DNA of 64,000 nucleotides, taken from assembly GCF_014385195.1 (NCBI RefSeq), contig NZ_JACRTG010000034.1:62001-126000 (forward strand). Reading direction: 5' to 3'. The DNA is from Paratissierella segnis (GTDB lineage: Bacteria > Bacillota > Clostridia > Tissierellales > Tissierellaceae). Position 1 is the first letter of the stretch. The number at the start of each line of letters is the position of its first letter. Below are positions 1-6,993 of the stretch, piece after piece. The notes under the pieces were generated by a model. That model was not told the DNA's origin, did no database searches, and was given only the letters and a program-made list of their open reading frames with translations. The translations under genes were made by a program, and so were the position numbers.

Positions 1-10
1 CTTTTTCCAT
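1..10 (-). CDS. 5' end of a gene running off the left edge
   Basis: Only the first three codons (M-E-K) are inside the window. An ATG on the minus strand at 10..8 is preceded, seven bases upstream, by a strong GGAGG ribosome binding site, and the reading frame stays open to base 1. Nothing can be said about the product. The region behind it (39..76) carries repeated half-sites that may be its operator. Confidence 0.5.
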
Positions 11-38
11 TTACTTACCTCCAATTTTACATTTAACC

Positions 39-76
39 AGTGAATATATAAACTTCACTTTTTTATAAACTTCACT
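39..76 (-). promoter_or_regulatory. repeated operator-like motif before the left-edge gene
   Basis: An inverted pair AGTGAA / TTCACT spans 39..59, and the 13-base block TATAAACTTCACT is repeated in direct orientation at 47..59 and 64..76. These lie 29 to 66 bases upstream of the start codon at base 10, where an operator would sit. The motif is visible in the sequence. A role as repressor or activator site is inference, and no regulator is recognised beside it. Confidence 0.35.
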
Positions 77-127
77 CTTTTTATATATAATTCCCTTTGA
101 TAACTTCTCATATTCTAAAATTAGTTT

Positions 128-865
128 TTATTTTATGGCTATAAAGTTAATTCTTTCTGTATCTGGATTTATTTTATTGAAAGTAAAACAATCAAAATAC
201 TCTATCTTTTTAAACCCTATCTTATATAAAATATCTGTAATTTCTTCTACATTATATGCTCTTTCCTCATGCTCTTCGTCAAACCTATAATATCTGTCAT
301 CCTTATTTATAAAAAATGTGAGATAAAAGCTACATATATTATTATAACAATTAAATTCATTTTGCCAAGTATAAAATACATCATCTCTATCTTCTATGAA
401 GATATTATTCCCAATTATTTTTTCTAATTTATAAAATGAATTTATATCAAAGATAAATATTCCGTCTTCTTCTAAATGGTTGTACACATTTGTAAATGTG
501 CAAAATAAATCTTTTATATCCAATATATAATTGATGCTATCGCAAATTGATATAATGCTATCAAATTTTTTATTCAATTCAAATGAGGTCATGTCTTGGT
601 TTAATAATTTTACATTTTTGAACCTATATAATTTTTCATATGCTTTTGTTAACATTTCAGATGATAGATCAAATGCCACCAGATTGTACGTCCGTTTAGC
701 CAACTGATACGTTAGATTTCCCGTTCCACATGCCATCTCCAAAATTTTATTTGGTTTTTTATGATAAAATTCAAATATAGATTCTATATAATCAGCCCAT
801 CTTTTATAGTCAAAATCATTCATCAGCTCATCATAAATGGTTGCAAATTCATTATAACTATTCAT
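128..865 (-). CDS. class I SAM-dependent methyltransferase
   Basis: A 245-residue Rossmann-fold methyltransferase. Motif I, E-M-A-C-G-T-G-N, is at residues 43-50. The acidic ribose-binding strand A-F-D-L-S is at 64-68 and N-Q-D-M at 89-92. These identify a small-molecule class I methyltransferase (Methyltransf_25/11 type), but the substrate cannot be read from the sequence. The ATG overlaps the last eight bases of the upstream spore protein gene, and the GGGAGG box lies about 19 bases upstream, so translation may be coupled to that gene. The family is ubiquitous in Clostridia, usually annotated only at this level. Confidence 0.85.
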   Translation of the reverse strand: MNSYNEFATIYDELMNDFDYKRWADYIESIFEFYHKKPNKILEMACGTGNLTYQLAKRTYNLVAFDLSSEMLTKAYEKLYRFKNVKLLNQDMTSFELNKKFDSIISICDSINYILDIKDLFCTFTNVYNHLEEDGIFIFDINSFYKLEKIIGNNIFIEDRDDVFYTWQNEFNCYNNICSFYLTFFINKDDRYYRFDEEHEERAYNVEEITDILYKIGFKKIEYFDCFTFNKINPDTERINFIAIK

Positions 866-1055
866 ATTTTTTCTTTTGTATATTCCTCCCTCTTCTCCTA
901 GCTGTCATTAGACCGCCTATTCTCCCGGATTCCTTGGCCGTAAGACCGGCCCATCCATCTTTAAGTATCTTATCTAAAAGGCCCAGTTGTTCCGCTATTT
1001 CATATTTTAAGCTATCTTCCACTATTTCAACTTTATAATTTTTATCATCGCCCAC
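858..1055 (-). CDS. small acid-soluble spore protein, alpha/beta type (divergent)
   Basis: A 65-residue protein. It contains K-Y-E-I-A-E-Q-L-G (residues 18-26), which fits the cleavage region recognised by the germination protease GPR in alpha/beta SASPs, followed by the conserved G-W-A-G-L and E-S-G-R-I-G-G blocks and a basic tail. SASPs coat and protect DNA in the dormant spore and are degraded at germination. It lacks the typical Asn/Gln-rich N-terminus of major SASPs and resembles the minor SspF-like branch of Clostridia. A GGAGG site precedes the ATG, and a sigma-G-like promoter lies about 30 bases upstream, supporting late forespore expression. Confidence 0.8.
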   Translation of the reverse strand: MGDDKNYKVEIVEDSLKYEIAEQLGLLDKILKDGWAGLTAKESGRIGGLMTARRRGRNIQKKKYE

Positions 1056-1084
1056 ATTTTAACCTCCTTAACCATTTATATCAC

Positions 1085-1114
1085 TAGTATTAGGAGTTAA
1101 CGACAAATTTATTC
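1085..1114 (-). promoter_or_regulatory. candidate sigma-G promoter of the SASP gene
   Basis: On the minus strand, GAATA (1114..1110) fits the sigma-G -35 element GHATR. After 18 bases, AATACTA (1091..1085) matches six of seven bases of the -10 element CATWHTA. The -10 ends 30 bases before the SASP start. The match is seen in the sequence; sigma-factor assignment comes from the Bacillus consensus and the nature of the gene. Confidence 0.45.
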
Positions 1115-1115
1115 T

Positions 1116-2051
1116 CTAGATCAATATTATGAAATTCATAAAGATAAATATTATAAATACAATCAATAAAGGCACATATTTGATACTGTTAAAGCCATTA
1201 TTAATCTCCAAGATATCCCTATCTAATTCTAATTCATAGATTAATTCTTTTGGTTCACTTTCAGGCATATGTTTAAATAAAAATATTATTATAACAGTTG
1301 AAACTAATGCAAGGCTCCCAAAAAATATAAATGATAAAAGTATTTCCATTTGCTCAGATATCTCCGGTATGATACTTATAAATTGTAAATTGTTCATATA
1401 TTTTGTCAAGAAAAATCCTATTGACAAAGCTATGGCGTTGTTTAAAAAGTGAGCTAACATTGTTGATAATATGGAATTGGTCTTATGCACAAGCAGCCCC
1501 AATATCATGCCCAAAAAAATAGGTGCTAATAAGTTCATCGCATTGAAATGAAAAATACCAAATAAAATAGATGTGATAATTATACTCTTTTTATATCCCA
1601 TTTTATCATATCCAAGCATCATGGTTCCTCTAAACATAATTTCTTCACAAATTCCCGGCGCTGCCGCTATTACAAATAATCCTAAAAGAAATTCCCCATT
1701 TGATGTGGGAATGGGAACTGACGTAGGTGAAGCATCAGTAAAATTACCTAATATTGTCATTGCTATAAAATTCAAAAAAACAGCTATAGGATATGCAAAC
1801 ACTATAATTAAAATAATAAATGCTATTTGTTTCAAACTGATTTTATTAAACCTTAATACATCTTTTATTGAATAACCCTTAAATTTCAAATACGAGATAT
1901 TGGGCAATAAAATAATTATAAATTCTGTGATTAACATTCCGGAATATATTTCTTTACTCTGAACAAAGTAACCCCCAAATAATAATAAAAGCCCCAATAT
2001 CAAATATAATAAATTAATTTCAAAAATATTTGGTCTCTCGAGTTTTTCCAT
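1116..2051 (-). CDS. CPBP family intramembrane metalloprotease
   Basis: A 311-residue polytopic membrane protein of the CPBP (type II CAAX prenyl endopeptidase / Rce1-like, ABI) family. The catalytic signature is intact: E-E-I-M-F-R-G at residues 136-142 (EExxxR), H-F-N-A-M-N at 168-173 (HxxxN) and a further H-F-L-N-N at 201-205. Hydrophobic segments flank these on both sides, and another pair lies near the C-terminus. Bacterial members cleave membrane peptides or act in bacteriocin immunity; the substrate here is unknown. The gene follows hpt after a weak hairpin and has its own GGGGG ribosome binding site, so it may be only partly co-transcribed. Confidence 0.85.
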   Translation of the reverse strand: MEKLERPNIFEINLLYLILGLLLLFGGYFVQSKEIYSGMLITEFIIILLPNISYLKFKGYSIKDVLRFNKISLKQIAFIILIIVFAYPIAVFLNFIAMTILGNFTDASPTSVPIPTSNGEFLLGLFVIAAAPGICEEIMFRGTMMLGYDKMGYKKSIIITSILFGIFHFNAMNLLAPIFLGMILGLLVHKTNSILSTMLAHFLNNAIALSIGFFLTKYMNNLQFISIIPEISEQMEILLSFIFFGSLALVSTVIIIFLFKHMPESEPKELIYELELDRDILEINNGFNSIKYVPLLIVFIIFIFMNFIILI

Positions 2052-2078
2052 AGTTACCCCCTATTCATCGCAAATACA

Positions 2079-2098
2079 CCTACAGAAATGACTGTAGG
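2079..2098 (-). terminator. weak hairpin between hpt and the protease gene
   Basis: A 7-bp stem (CCTACAG / CTGTAGG) with a six-base loop starts seven bases after the hpt stop codon on the minus strand. It is followed by GTGTATTTG rather than a run of T, so it is a poor or partial terminator. Confidence 0.45.
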
Positions 2099-2104
2099 CG
2101 CTTT

Positions 2105-2629
2105 TTAATCAAAAGTAAAAATATATGGAATATTCCTATAATGGGTTCCATAATTTAATCCATATCCAACTATAAAAACATCCGGTATAGAATAACCTAT
2201 AAACTTTGGTTTTAATTGAATTTTTCTTCTGCTTGGTTTGTCTAACATAACGCAAACACTTATAGAATTAGGATTTTTACCACTCAAATATTCTATAACT
2301 TTTTTTAAGGTATAACCCGAGTCACAGATATCATCAACAATAAGTACATCTTTGCCTTCAATACTCATCCTAAGATCATGAATTATCTCTACAATTCCTG
2401 AAGAAGTTTCATCATTCTCATAGCTGGAAATTGTTATGAAATCTATTTCTACCGGTATGGAAATTTCCCTTACGAGATCAGCTGCAAAAATAAAGCTCCC
2501 TCTCAATAAAGATATAATTACTAGATTTTTCCCCTTATATTCAAGACTTATTTCATCGCCTAATTCCTTTACCCTTTTTGATATCTCCTCTTTACTAAAT
2601 AAAACCCTTTGTCTTTTGCCTCCCTCCAA
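2105..2629 (-). CDS. hpt: hypoxanthine phosphoribosyltransferase
   Basis: Purine salvage enzyme converting hypoxanthine or guanine plus PRPP into IMP or GMP. The PRPP-binding motif V-L-I-V-D-D-I-C-D-S-G-Y-T-L is at residues 95-108, and the L-L-R-G loop is at 41-44. At 174 residues it has the usual length. The start is a TTG preceded by AAGGGGAG about eight bases upstream; no ATG lies nearby. It is the last gene of a run with the two-OB-fold protein and the small membrane peptide. Hpt is often found near ftsH and tilS in Firmicutes, but not here. Confidence 0.93.
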   Translation of the reverse strand: MEGGKRQRVLFSKEEISKRVKELGDEISLEYKGKNLVIISLLRGSFIFAADLVREISIPVEIDFITISSYENDETSSGIVEIIHDLRMSIEGKDVLIVDDICDSGYTLKKVIEYLSGKNPNSISVCVMLDKPSRRKIQLKPKFIGYSIPDVFIVGYGLNYGTHYRNIPYIFTFD

Positions 2630-2646
2630 CCTTTTCTCCCCTTTCT

Positions 2647-2781
2647 TTACATTGAGTCCTTGGAGTTTTTTCTTAAATAAGTTTTTATTTCTCTAAGTTC
2701 CTTTAAAATTAAATTTAGTGTGTATTGAAGACTAATAAGTATAATAAATATTATAACACTAATTACAAAATTTGCACTCAT
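2647..2781 (-). CDS. 44-residue single-pass membrane peptide
   Basis: A small open frame fills the gap between the OB-fold gene and hpt. Its ATG (2781..2779) lies six bases after the upstream stop codon, and the end of the upstream gene supplies a GGAAGGATAAG ribosome binding site. The peptide begins M-S-A-N-F-V-I-S-V-I-I-F-I-I-L-I, a strong hydrophobic helix (about residues 5-19), followed by an amphipathic charged tail (K-E-L-R-E-I-K-T-Y-L-R-K) and ends after N-S-K-D-S-M. The tight operon spacing and good ribosome binding site support it as real. It resembles the many unnamed short membrane peptides of Clostridia; no function is assigned. Confidence 0.6.
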   Translation of the reverse strand: MSANFVISVIIFIILISLQYTLNLILKELREIKTYLRKNSKDSM

Positions 2782-2789
2782 CTTTTATC

Positions 2790-3461
2790 TTATCCTTCCA
2801 GTTTATATACTTCCATTCTATTGTTTTCATTTGCCAAAAATTCCAATTTAGATATAGAAACTTCATAGGCAATTTTTATTTCGATTTCTCCCGAGCTAAG
2901 TTTCTTTTGATACTCTCTGCTTTGTACCCTGCCCCAGACTTTAATATGATCTCCGATATTTAAATTTTCACAAAACCTTGCGTTTCTGCCCCATGCAATG
3001 CAAGGTATATAATCTGACTTATTGTAAGGTCTATTCACAGCTAATAAAATATCGGTAATTTCTCGACCAAACGGAGTAGTTCTATAAATCGGCTCTTTGC
3101 ATATATACCCATCTAAAAAAATTTCATTTGGTCTTCTCATAATTTCATTTAATTCTTCTTTATCCGGCACATAGATTTCTCTGGTAAAAATTGTTAGTAT
3201 CAATCTATTGCTCATGTCTATATATCTGTTATAAGATCTTAATTGTCCTTCTATGATAACATATTGTCCCAGACATAAGTCAAGACCTATTAGCAATCTT
3301 TCAGAAATAGATATTGGCAATATATCCACAGAATTGCTTAATCTAGGCACTTCCAGATCAAATATATAAAATTTCTCTCCATACATGTCATGATTAAACT
3401 CTAAATCGCTCACCACTTTTCCTATAACCTTAACCATATTCGTATCAATAATCTTATCCAC
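2790..3461 (-). CDS. single-stranded DNA-binding protein-like, two OB folds
   Basis: A 223-residue protein that reads as two tandem OB-fold units. The first is about residues 7-95 (N-M-V-K-V-I-G-K-V-V-S-D through L-G-Q-Y-V-I-I-E-G-Q-L). The second is about 107-212, starting F-L-D-G-Y-I-C-K-E-P and including L-A-V-N-R-P-Y and I-P-C-I-A-W-G-R-N-A, both typical of bacterial SSB. It lacks the acidic, glycine-rich C-terminal tail that recruits partners in canonical SSB, so it is probably not the main replication SSB. It belongs to a double-OB type annotated in Clostridia as single-stranded DNA-binding protein. It heads the run with the small peptide and hpt. Confidence 0.75.
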   Translation of the reverse strand: MDKIIDTNMVKVIGKVVSDLEFNHDMYGEKFYIFDLEVPRLSNSVDILPISISERLLIGLDLCLGQYVIIEGQLRSYNRYIDMSNRLILTIFTREIYVPDKEELNEIMRRPNEIFLDGYICKEPIYRTTPFGREITDILLAVNRPYNKSDYIPCIAWGRNARFCENLNIGDHIKVWGRVQSREYQKKLSSGEIEIKIAYEVSISKLEFLANENNRMEVYKLEG

Positions 3462-3532
3462 GAAATTCCCTCCTTATTCCTGAGTATATTCTTTTTTCTA
3501 TAAGTATTCGTGACCAACTAAAAATATGCATC

Positions 3533-3557
3533 AAAAAAGCTGGACTACTCCCAGCTT
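3533..3557 (-). terminator. rho-independent terminator of the pdaB operon
   Basis: On the minus strand AAGCTGG pairs with CCAGCTT over a seven-base loop and runs into TTTTTT. The TAG stop codon of the 212-residue protein lies within the loop, so the hairpin overlaps the end of that gene. Confidence 0.8.
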
Positions 3558-4183
3558 ATGGCTTTTAATTTTACAATTGCATAAGGTTTTTTTGATAAAA
3601 TACCATCCCCCAATAACAAATTTAGTGCAGATGCAGCAAGTATTGGATAGATATGTTCTTTATCGTTTGACAAAGCAACTAAAGAAAATTCAAAGGGCTC
3701 TAATCTTTCTCCGCTTAAGGGTGTAATTTCTCTTTGCAAATAAAGATTTGCTTCTATTTGCTGATTTATATTATGACTCGATATGGTTAGGGTAGATTTG
3801 CTATTAAATCCATAGGTTATAACAATTGGATTGTCAAGGCCTTTTATAAATTGGATCCAATTTTCATCATCTGAGTTCAATATGCATATTTTACAAGATT
3901 TGAATACATCGTTACATAATAAATTATCATTAGAATTGCTAAGTGAGTGAATTACTATATCAAAATAGAAATTACTAAAATTTAATTTTTTGATATTGTC
4001 TCTTATAAAATCGAAGATTACAAAAACAATATTTCCATTGGTTACTCCCATCACATCATGTGTTTTATTTTTATAGATAATCTTATAATTCGAAAGCAAA
4101 AATAATTCCTCGCTTAAATTAAATATGCTTCTCATTTCATTTTCTTCAATTATACCTATAAAAAATATTGATTTAAATTCCAA
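3545..4183 (-). CDS. unrecognised protein, possibly a degenerate Mur-ligase-like domain
   Basis: A 212-residue protein I cannot assign with confidence. It has no signal peptide or membrane helix. Two stretches recall the core of Mur ligases: N-P-I-V-I-T-Y-G-F-N-S-K-S-T-L-T near residue 117, and I-Y-P-I-L-A-A-S-A-L-N-L-L-L-G-D-G near 179, the latter like the helix in which Mur ligases carry N-x-L-A-A. No P-loop (GxxGKT/S) is present, so it should not bind ATP in the Mur manner. The gene starts 12 bases after the polysaccharide deacetylase gene and the terminator follows, so the two form a two-gene operon. A sporulation or cell-wall role is inferred from that context only. Confidence 0.45.
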   Translation of the reverse strand: MEFKSIFFIGIIEENEMRSIFNLSEELFLLSNYKIIYKNKTHDVMGVTNGNIVFVIFDFIRDNIKKLNFSNFYFDIVIHSLSNSNDNLLCNDVFKSCKICILNSDDENWIQFIKGLDNPIVITYGFNSKSTLTISSHNINQQIEANLYLQREITPLSGERLEPFEFSLVALSNDKEHIYPILAASALNLLLGDGILSKKPYAIVKLKAISWE

Positions 4184-4195
4184 ATTTGCCCTCCG

Positions 4196-4960
4196 CTATT
4201 TTAAATAGATTTGTCTTCCCGTATTATCCATTTCAAAATTGTCTCTATAAATAAGCTCCGATATTGGAACTATTTCAAAACCTTTTGCTTGTACTCTCTC
4301 TATAACTATAGGTAAGTATTCCTTTATATATTTTGCATTGTTATGAAATAATACAATTGAGCCGCTCCTAACATTTTTTACCACTCTATCTATAACAGGC
4401 TCCACACCAAGTTCTTTCCAATCCAGTGAATCTATATCCCATTGAATCGGGAAATACCCCAATTCTCTTGCAACCTGTATAACACTATCATTGTATGCCC
4501 CAAATGGAGGTCGAAATAATATTGGTTTAGTGCTTGTCAATTTGAAAATCTTTTCTTCAGTCGTAGTTAGCTCACTTGTCATTTGCTCTTTTGATAATTT
4601 TGTCATATCCGGATGGTTGGTTGAATGATTGCCAATTTCATGACCTCTGCTGACAATTTCTTTGACATCTTCAGGATATTTATCCACCCAAAAGCCTACT
4701 AAAAAAAATGTGGATTTTATATTGTATTTATCTAGTGTATCCAATATATCCCCGGTAAATTCATTGCCCCATGCAGCATCGAAAGATATTGCAATTTTCT
4801 TATCATCTCTATCCACACTGTAAATAGGCAATTCCTTTTTAGGTGAAAAAACAACATCAACTACATTGTTTTCTATGAATAGTACCAGCATACCAACAAA
4901 TAATATAGAAAGAACGATTCCTATTCTTAATGTGAAATGGCTATTATTATACCTTTTCAT
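4196..4960 (-). CDS. pdaB: polysaccharide deacetylase, PdaB-like
   Basis: A 254-residue NodB-homology carbohydrate esterase with an N-terminal signal anchor (about residues 12-29). The family motifs are S-F-D-A-A-W-G at 59-65 (the variant first motif typical of PdaB), N-H-S-T-N-H-P-D at 111-118 (zinc-binding HSxxH) and F-R-P-P-F-G at 149-154. Members of this branch deacetylate peptidoglycan or related polymers, and B. subtilis PdaB is needed to maintain spores. It shares an operon with the unrecognised gene at 3545. It faces a SASP gene across a 239-bp AT-rich gap, so the neighbourhood is sporulation-related. Confidence 0.85.
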   Translation of the reverse strand: MKRYNNSHFTLRIGIVLSILFVGMLVLFIENNVVDVVFSPKKELPIYSVDRDDKKIAISFDAAWGNEFTGDILDTLDKYNIKSTFFLVGFWVDKYPEDVKEIVSRGHEIGNHSTNHPDMTKLSKEQMTSELTTTEEKIFKLTSTKPILFRPPFGAYNDSVIQVARELGYFPIQWDIDSLDWKELGVEPVIDRVVKNVRSGSIVLFHNNAKYIKEYLPIVIERVQAKGFEIVPISELIYRDNFEMDNTGRQIYLK

Positions 4961-5199
4961 CTAGATTACCTCCTCAATATATATAATAATTATTCTTTTT
5001 AAAAAATATTATTACTAATTTAATTTTTTAAAAATTTAACATATTTACATTTTTACTAACTTTCGTAAATTATTACCGAGGATATTTGGATTGTTTTCTG
5101 GTTATATTAAAATTGCAAAACAAAATGTTTTTGCAAAGAAAGGTTTTTTATCAATAGAATAAGCCTTTTTTACTATTCGTACAAAGGAGGCTCATACAA

Positions 5200-5403
5200 A
5201 TGGCTAACAATAATAGAATAGTAGTCCCTGAGGCTAGAGAAGCTTTAAACCAATTGAAACTTGAAATAGCCAATGAACTAGGATTATCAGATTATGATAA
5301 TATGGACAAAGGGGAATTGCCTTCTAGAGTAAACGGCTATGTTGGTGGATATATGGTAAAAAGCTTAGTAGAAAGCGCTCAAAGACAAATGGCTGGTAAA
5401 TAA
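5200..5403 (+). CDS. small acid-soluble spore protein, alpha/beta type
   Basis: A 67-residue classic alpha/beta SASP: an Asn-rich start (M-A-N-N-N-R), L-K-L-E-I-A-N-E-L-G covering the GPR cleavage site at about residues 19-28, and the conserved Y-V-G-G-Y-M-V-K and A-Q-R-Q-M C-terminal blocks. The protein binds spore DNA and protects it from UV and heat damage. AAAGGAGG precedes the ATG by eight bases, and a strong terminator follows, so it is monocistronic. I searched the upstream 150 bases for a sigma-G promoter and found no convincing pair of elements. Confidence 0.95.
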   Translation: MANNNRIVVPEAREALNQLKLEIANELGLSDYDNMDKGELPSRVNGYVGGYMVKSLVESAQRQMAGK

Positions 5404-5412
5404 TAATAAATT

Positions 5413-5445
5413 ATAGGGAAGTGGATATCCACTTCCCTATTTTTT
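5413..5445 (+). terminator. rho-independent terminator of the SASP gene
   Basis: A fully palindromic 28-base sequence (ATAGGGAAGTGGAT and its complement) followed by TTTTT lies just after the SASP stop codon. Confidence 0.92.
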
Positions 5446-5479
5446 GTGATATAATTACAATTGAAAGTAGGTGAAATCT

Positions 5480-6013
5480 ATGTTTTCAGATAATAGTGAA
5501 GATATTGCTCAAAATAAATTATTGCTATTGTATATTATTAAAACATCTCCAAAAAATTTTACAAAAAATGAATTATCGGAATTCATATTGGGCAAAGGTT
5601 ATATAAATTATTTTCAATATCAACAATATCTTAGTGAGCTAATTGAAGGCGATTTCATTAAAACAATTCCCGAAGATGATATAAATATTTATAAGATTCT
5701 TGAAAAAGGTGAAAAAACTTTAGAGCTATTTGAAAATAAAATTCCTGATAAAACAAAAGAAGAGCTTATGATAGAATTCAACCTTCAGAAAAATATTTTG
5801 AAGAGAGAAACTCAGATTAAAGCAGATATCTTTAAAAAAGAAAGCAATCAATATAATGTAAATTTAAAACTTGTTGAAAATGAAGCTATTTTGTTTAGCC
5901 TCTATCTTGAAGTACCATCCATAGAACAGGCAGAATATATATGCAATCTATGGAAACAAAACCCTAATGAAATATATCAAAAAATTATTAATATCTTTAT
6001 TGATGAGGATTAG
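5480..6013 (+). CDS. DUF4364 family protein
   Basis: About 177 residues starting M-F-S-D-N-S-E-D-I-A-Q-N-K-L. The ATG at 5480 is preferred to a GTG nine bases upstream because the AGTAGGTG ribosome binding site overlaps the GTG and is well spaced for the ATG. The N-terminal half looks like a winged helix (N-E-L-S-E-F-I-L-G, then L-S-E-L-I-E-G-D-F-I-K), consistent with DUF4364 proteins, which occur as single genes throughout Clostridia and are presumed DNA-binding. The C-terminal half is charged and of unknown function. The gene converges on the beta-propeller gene, and their stop codons overlap by four bases. Confidence 0.8.
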   Translation: MFSDNSEDIAQNKLLLLYIIKTSPKNFTKNELSEFILGKGYINYFQYQQYLSELIEGDFIKTIPEDDINIYKILEKGEKTLELFENKIPDKTKEELMIEFNLQKNILKRETQIKADIFKKESNQYNVNLKLVENEAILFSLYLEVPSIEQAEYICNLWKQNPNEIYQKIINIFIDED

Positions 6014-6933
6014 AGTAGGATAATAGCCTGAGGGTCTTTTCCTACTCTTATTTTATTGGTTATGATAGATTTTTTTAAATCAATAAACAATACATAATTG
6101 TTAAGTAGGTCAGTAACATATAGATAATTTCTCTCATCATCAAGCACCATTTTATTTGGCATACCACCTAAAAAAATATATTTTTTCAAATCATTATTTT
6201 TAAATTTATATAAATATCCGTCTTCGGGGTTTGTTAATAAAAATAGATCTTCTCCCAATTTTACAATATCGATAAATATCCCTTTTATGCTTTTACTTGT
6301 TATTTTTTTAGAATATTTATTAATAATTGACAACTCGCTAAAATTAATTACTCCATTATTTAAATATGAAAGAACAATGATATCTTCTTTCCCAATGATA
6401 ATTCTAATAGGTTGACTATTTAATTTTATATTTTCTATACTGTAATCCAGCAAATTCAAAACTGTGATGTTATTTCTATTAGAATTAGCAATGAATAATT
6501 TGTTTTCCGCCTTATCTATCTGTAGATCAGTAGGCTTTTCGCCCAAATATATTTCTTCGAATAATTCTTTAGTCTTTTCTTCTATAATGGATAAAGAATT
6601 TGAATCACAATTTAAAACATAGATATTCCCATTGAATATTTTGATACAAACAGGATTTTTCCCTACGTTTGCAATTTTTTCAAAATATCCATTGTTGATG
6701 TCGACGCTGATTACCGATTCTTCATAGGAATTTAATATGATTAAATTTGAGTTTTCATCCGCTACTAAATCCAATGGTCCCATTTTCCTTCTAATTAAAT
6801 TTGCAATAAAACTTCCATTTTTATATTTCAGTTCTTTGAGAAACACATTTGTTATATTGCTTGGTGTCTCTATATCCATTATGCTGATACTGTCATCTCC
6901 AATATTGGCTGTTATCAATTTATTTTTATTCAA
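6010..6933 (-). CDS. YncE-like beta-propeller repeat protein
   Basis: About 308 residues made of repeated blades such as N-G-N-I-Y-V-L-N-C-D-S-N-S-L-S-I, N-K-L-F-I-A-N-S-N-R-N-N-I-T-V-L and N-Y-L-Y-V-T-D-L-L-N-N-Y-V. This is the YVTN/YncE surface beta-propeller pattern. I see no signal peptide. The start chosen is a TTG (6933) with GGGGGTG five bases upstream; a GTG three codons earlier is possible, and a longer TTG-initiated frame to 6975 has no ribosome binding site. The ribosome binding site and T-run overlap the folC terminator, an arrangement that could make expression depend on readthrough. Substrate or partner is unknown. Confidence 0.65.
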   Translation of the reverse strand: MNKNKLITANIGDDSISIMDIETPSNITNVFLKELKYKNGSFIANLIRRKMGPLDLVADENSNLIILNSYEESVISVDINNGYFEKIANVGKNPVCIKIFNGNIYVLNCDSNSLSIIEEKTKELFEEIYLGEKPTDLQIDKAENKLFIANSNRNNITVLNLLDYSIENIKLNSQPIRIIIGKEDIIVLSYLNNGVINFSELSIINKYSKKITSKSIKGIFIDIVKLGEDLFLLTNPEDGYLYKFKNNDLKKYIFLGGMPNKMVLDDERNYLYVTDLLNNYVLFIDLKKSIITNKIRVGKDPQAIILL

Positions 6934-6986
6934 AAAAACACCCCCAATCCTATATAACAATCTATGCAATATCAAGATTAGGGGTG
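6932..6986 (-). terminator. folC terminator overlapping the next gene's ribosome binding site
   Basis: On the minus strand CACCCCTAATC, eight bases after the folC stop, pairs with GATTGGGGGTG (one G-T pair) and runs into TTTTTTT. The loop is long (about 26 bases). The 3' arm contains the GGGGGTG that would serve as ribosome binding site for the beta-propeller gene, whose TTG start abuts the T-run. Confidence 0.75.
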
Positions 6987-6993
6987 AGAAAAT

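Noticed and set aside
5157..5184. Sigma-G promoter GAATA-16-CGTACAA for the SASP at 5200
   Set aside because: The -10 match is only five of seven, and transcription would begin at the ribosome binding site itself.
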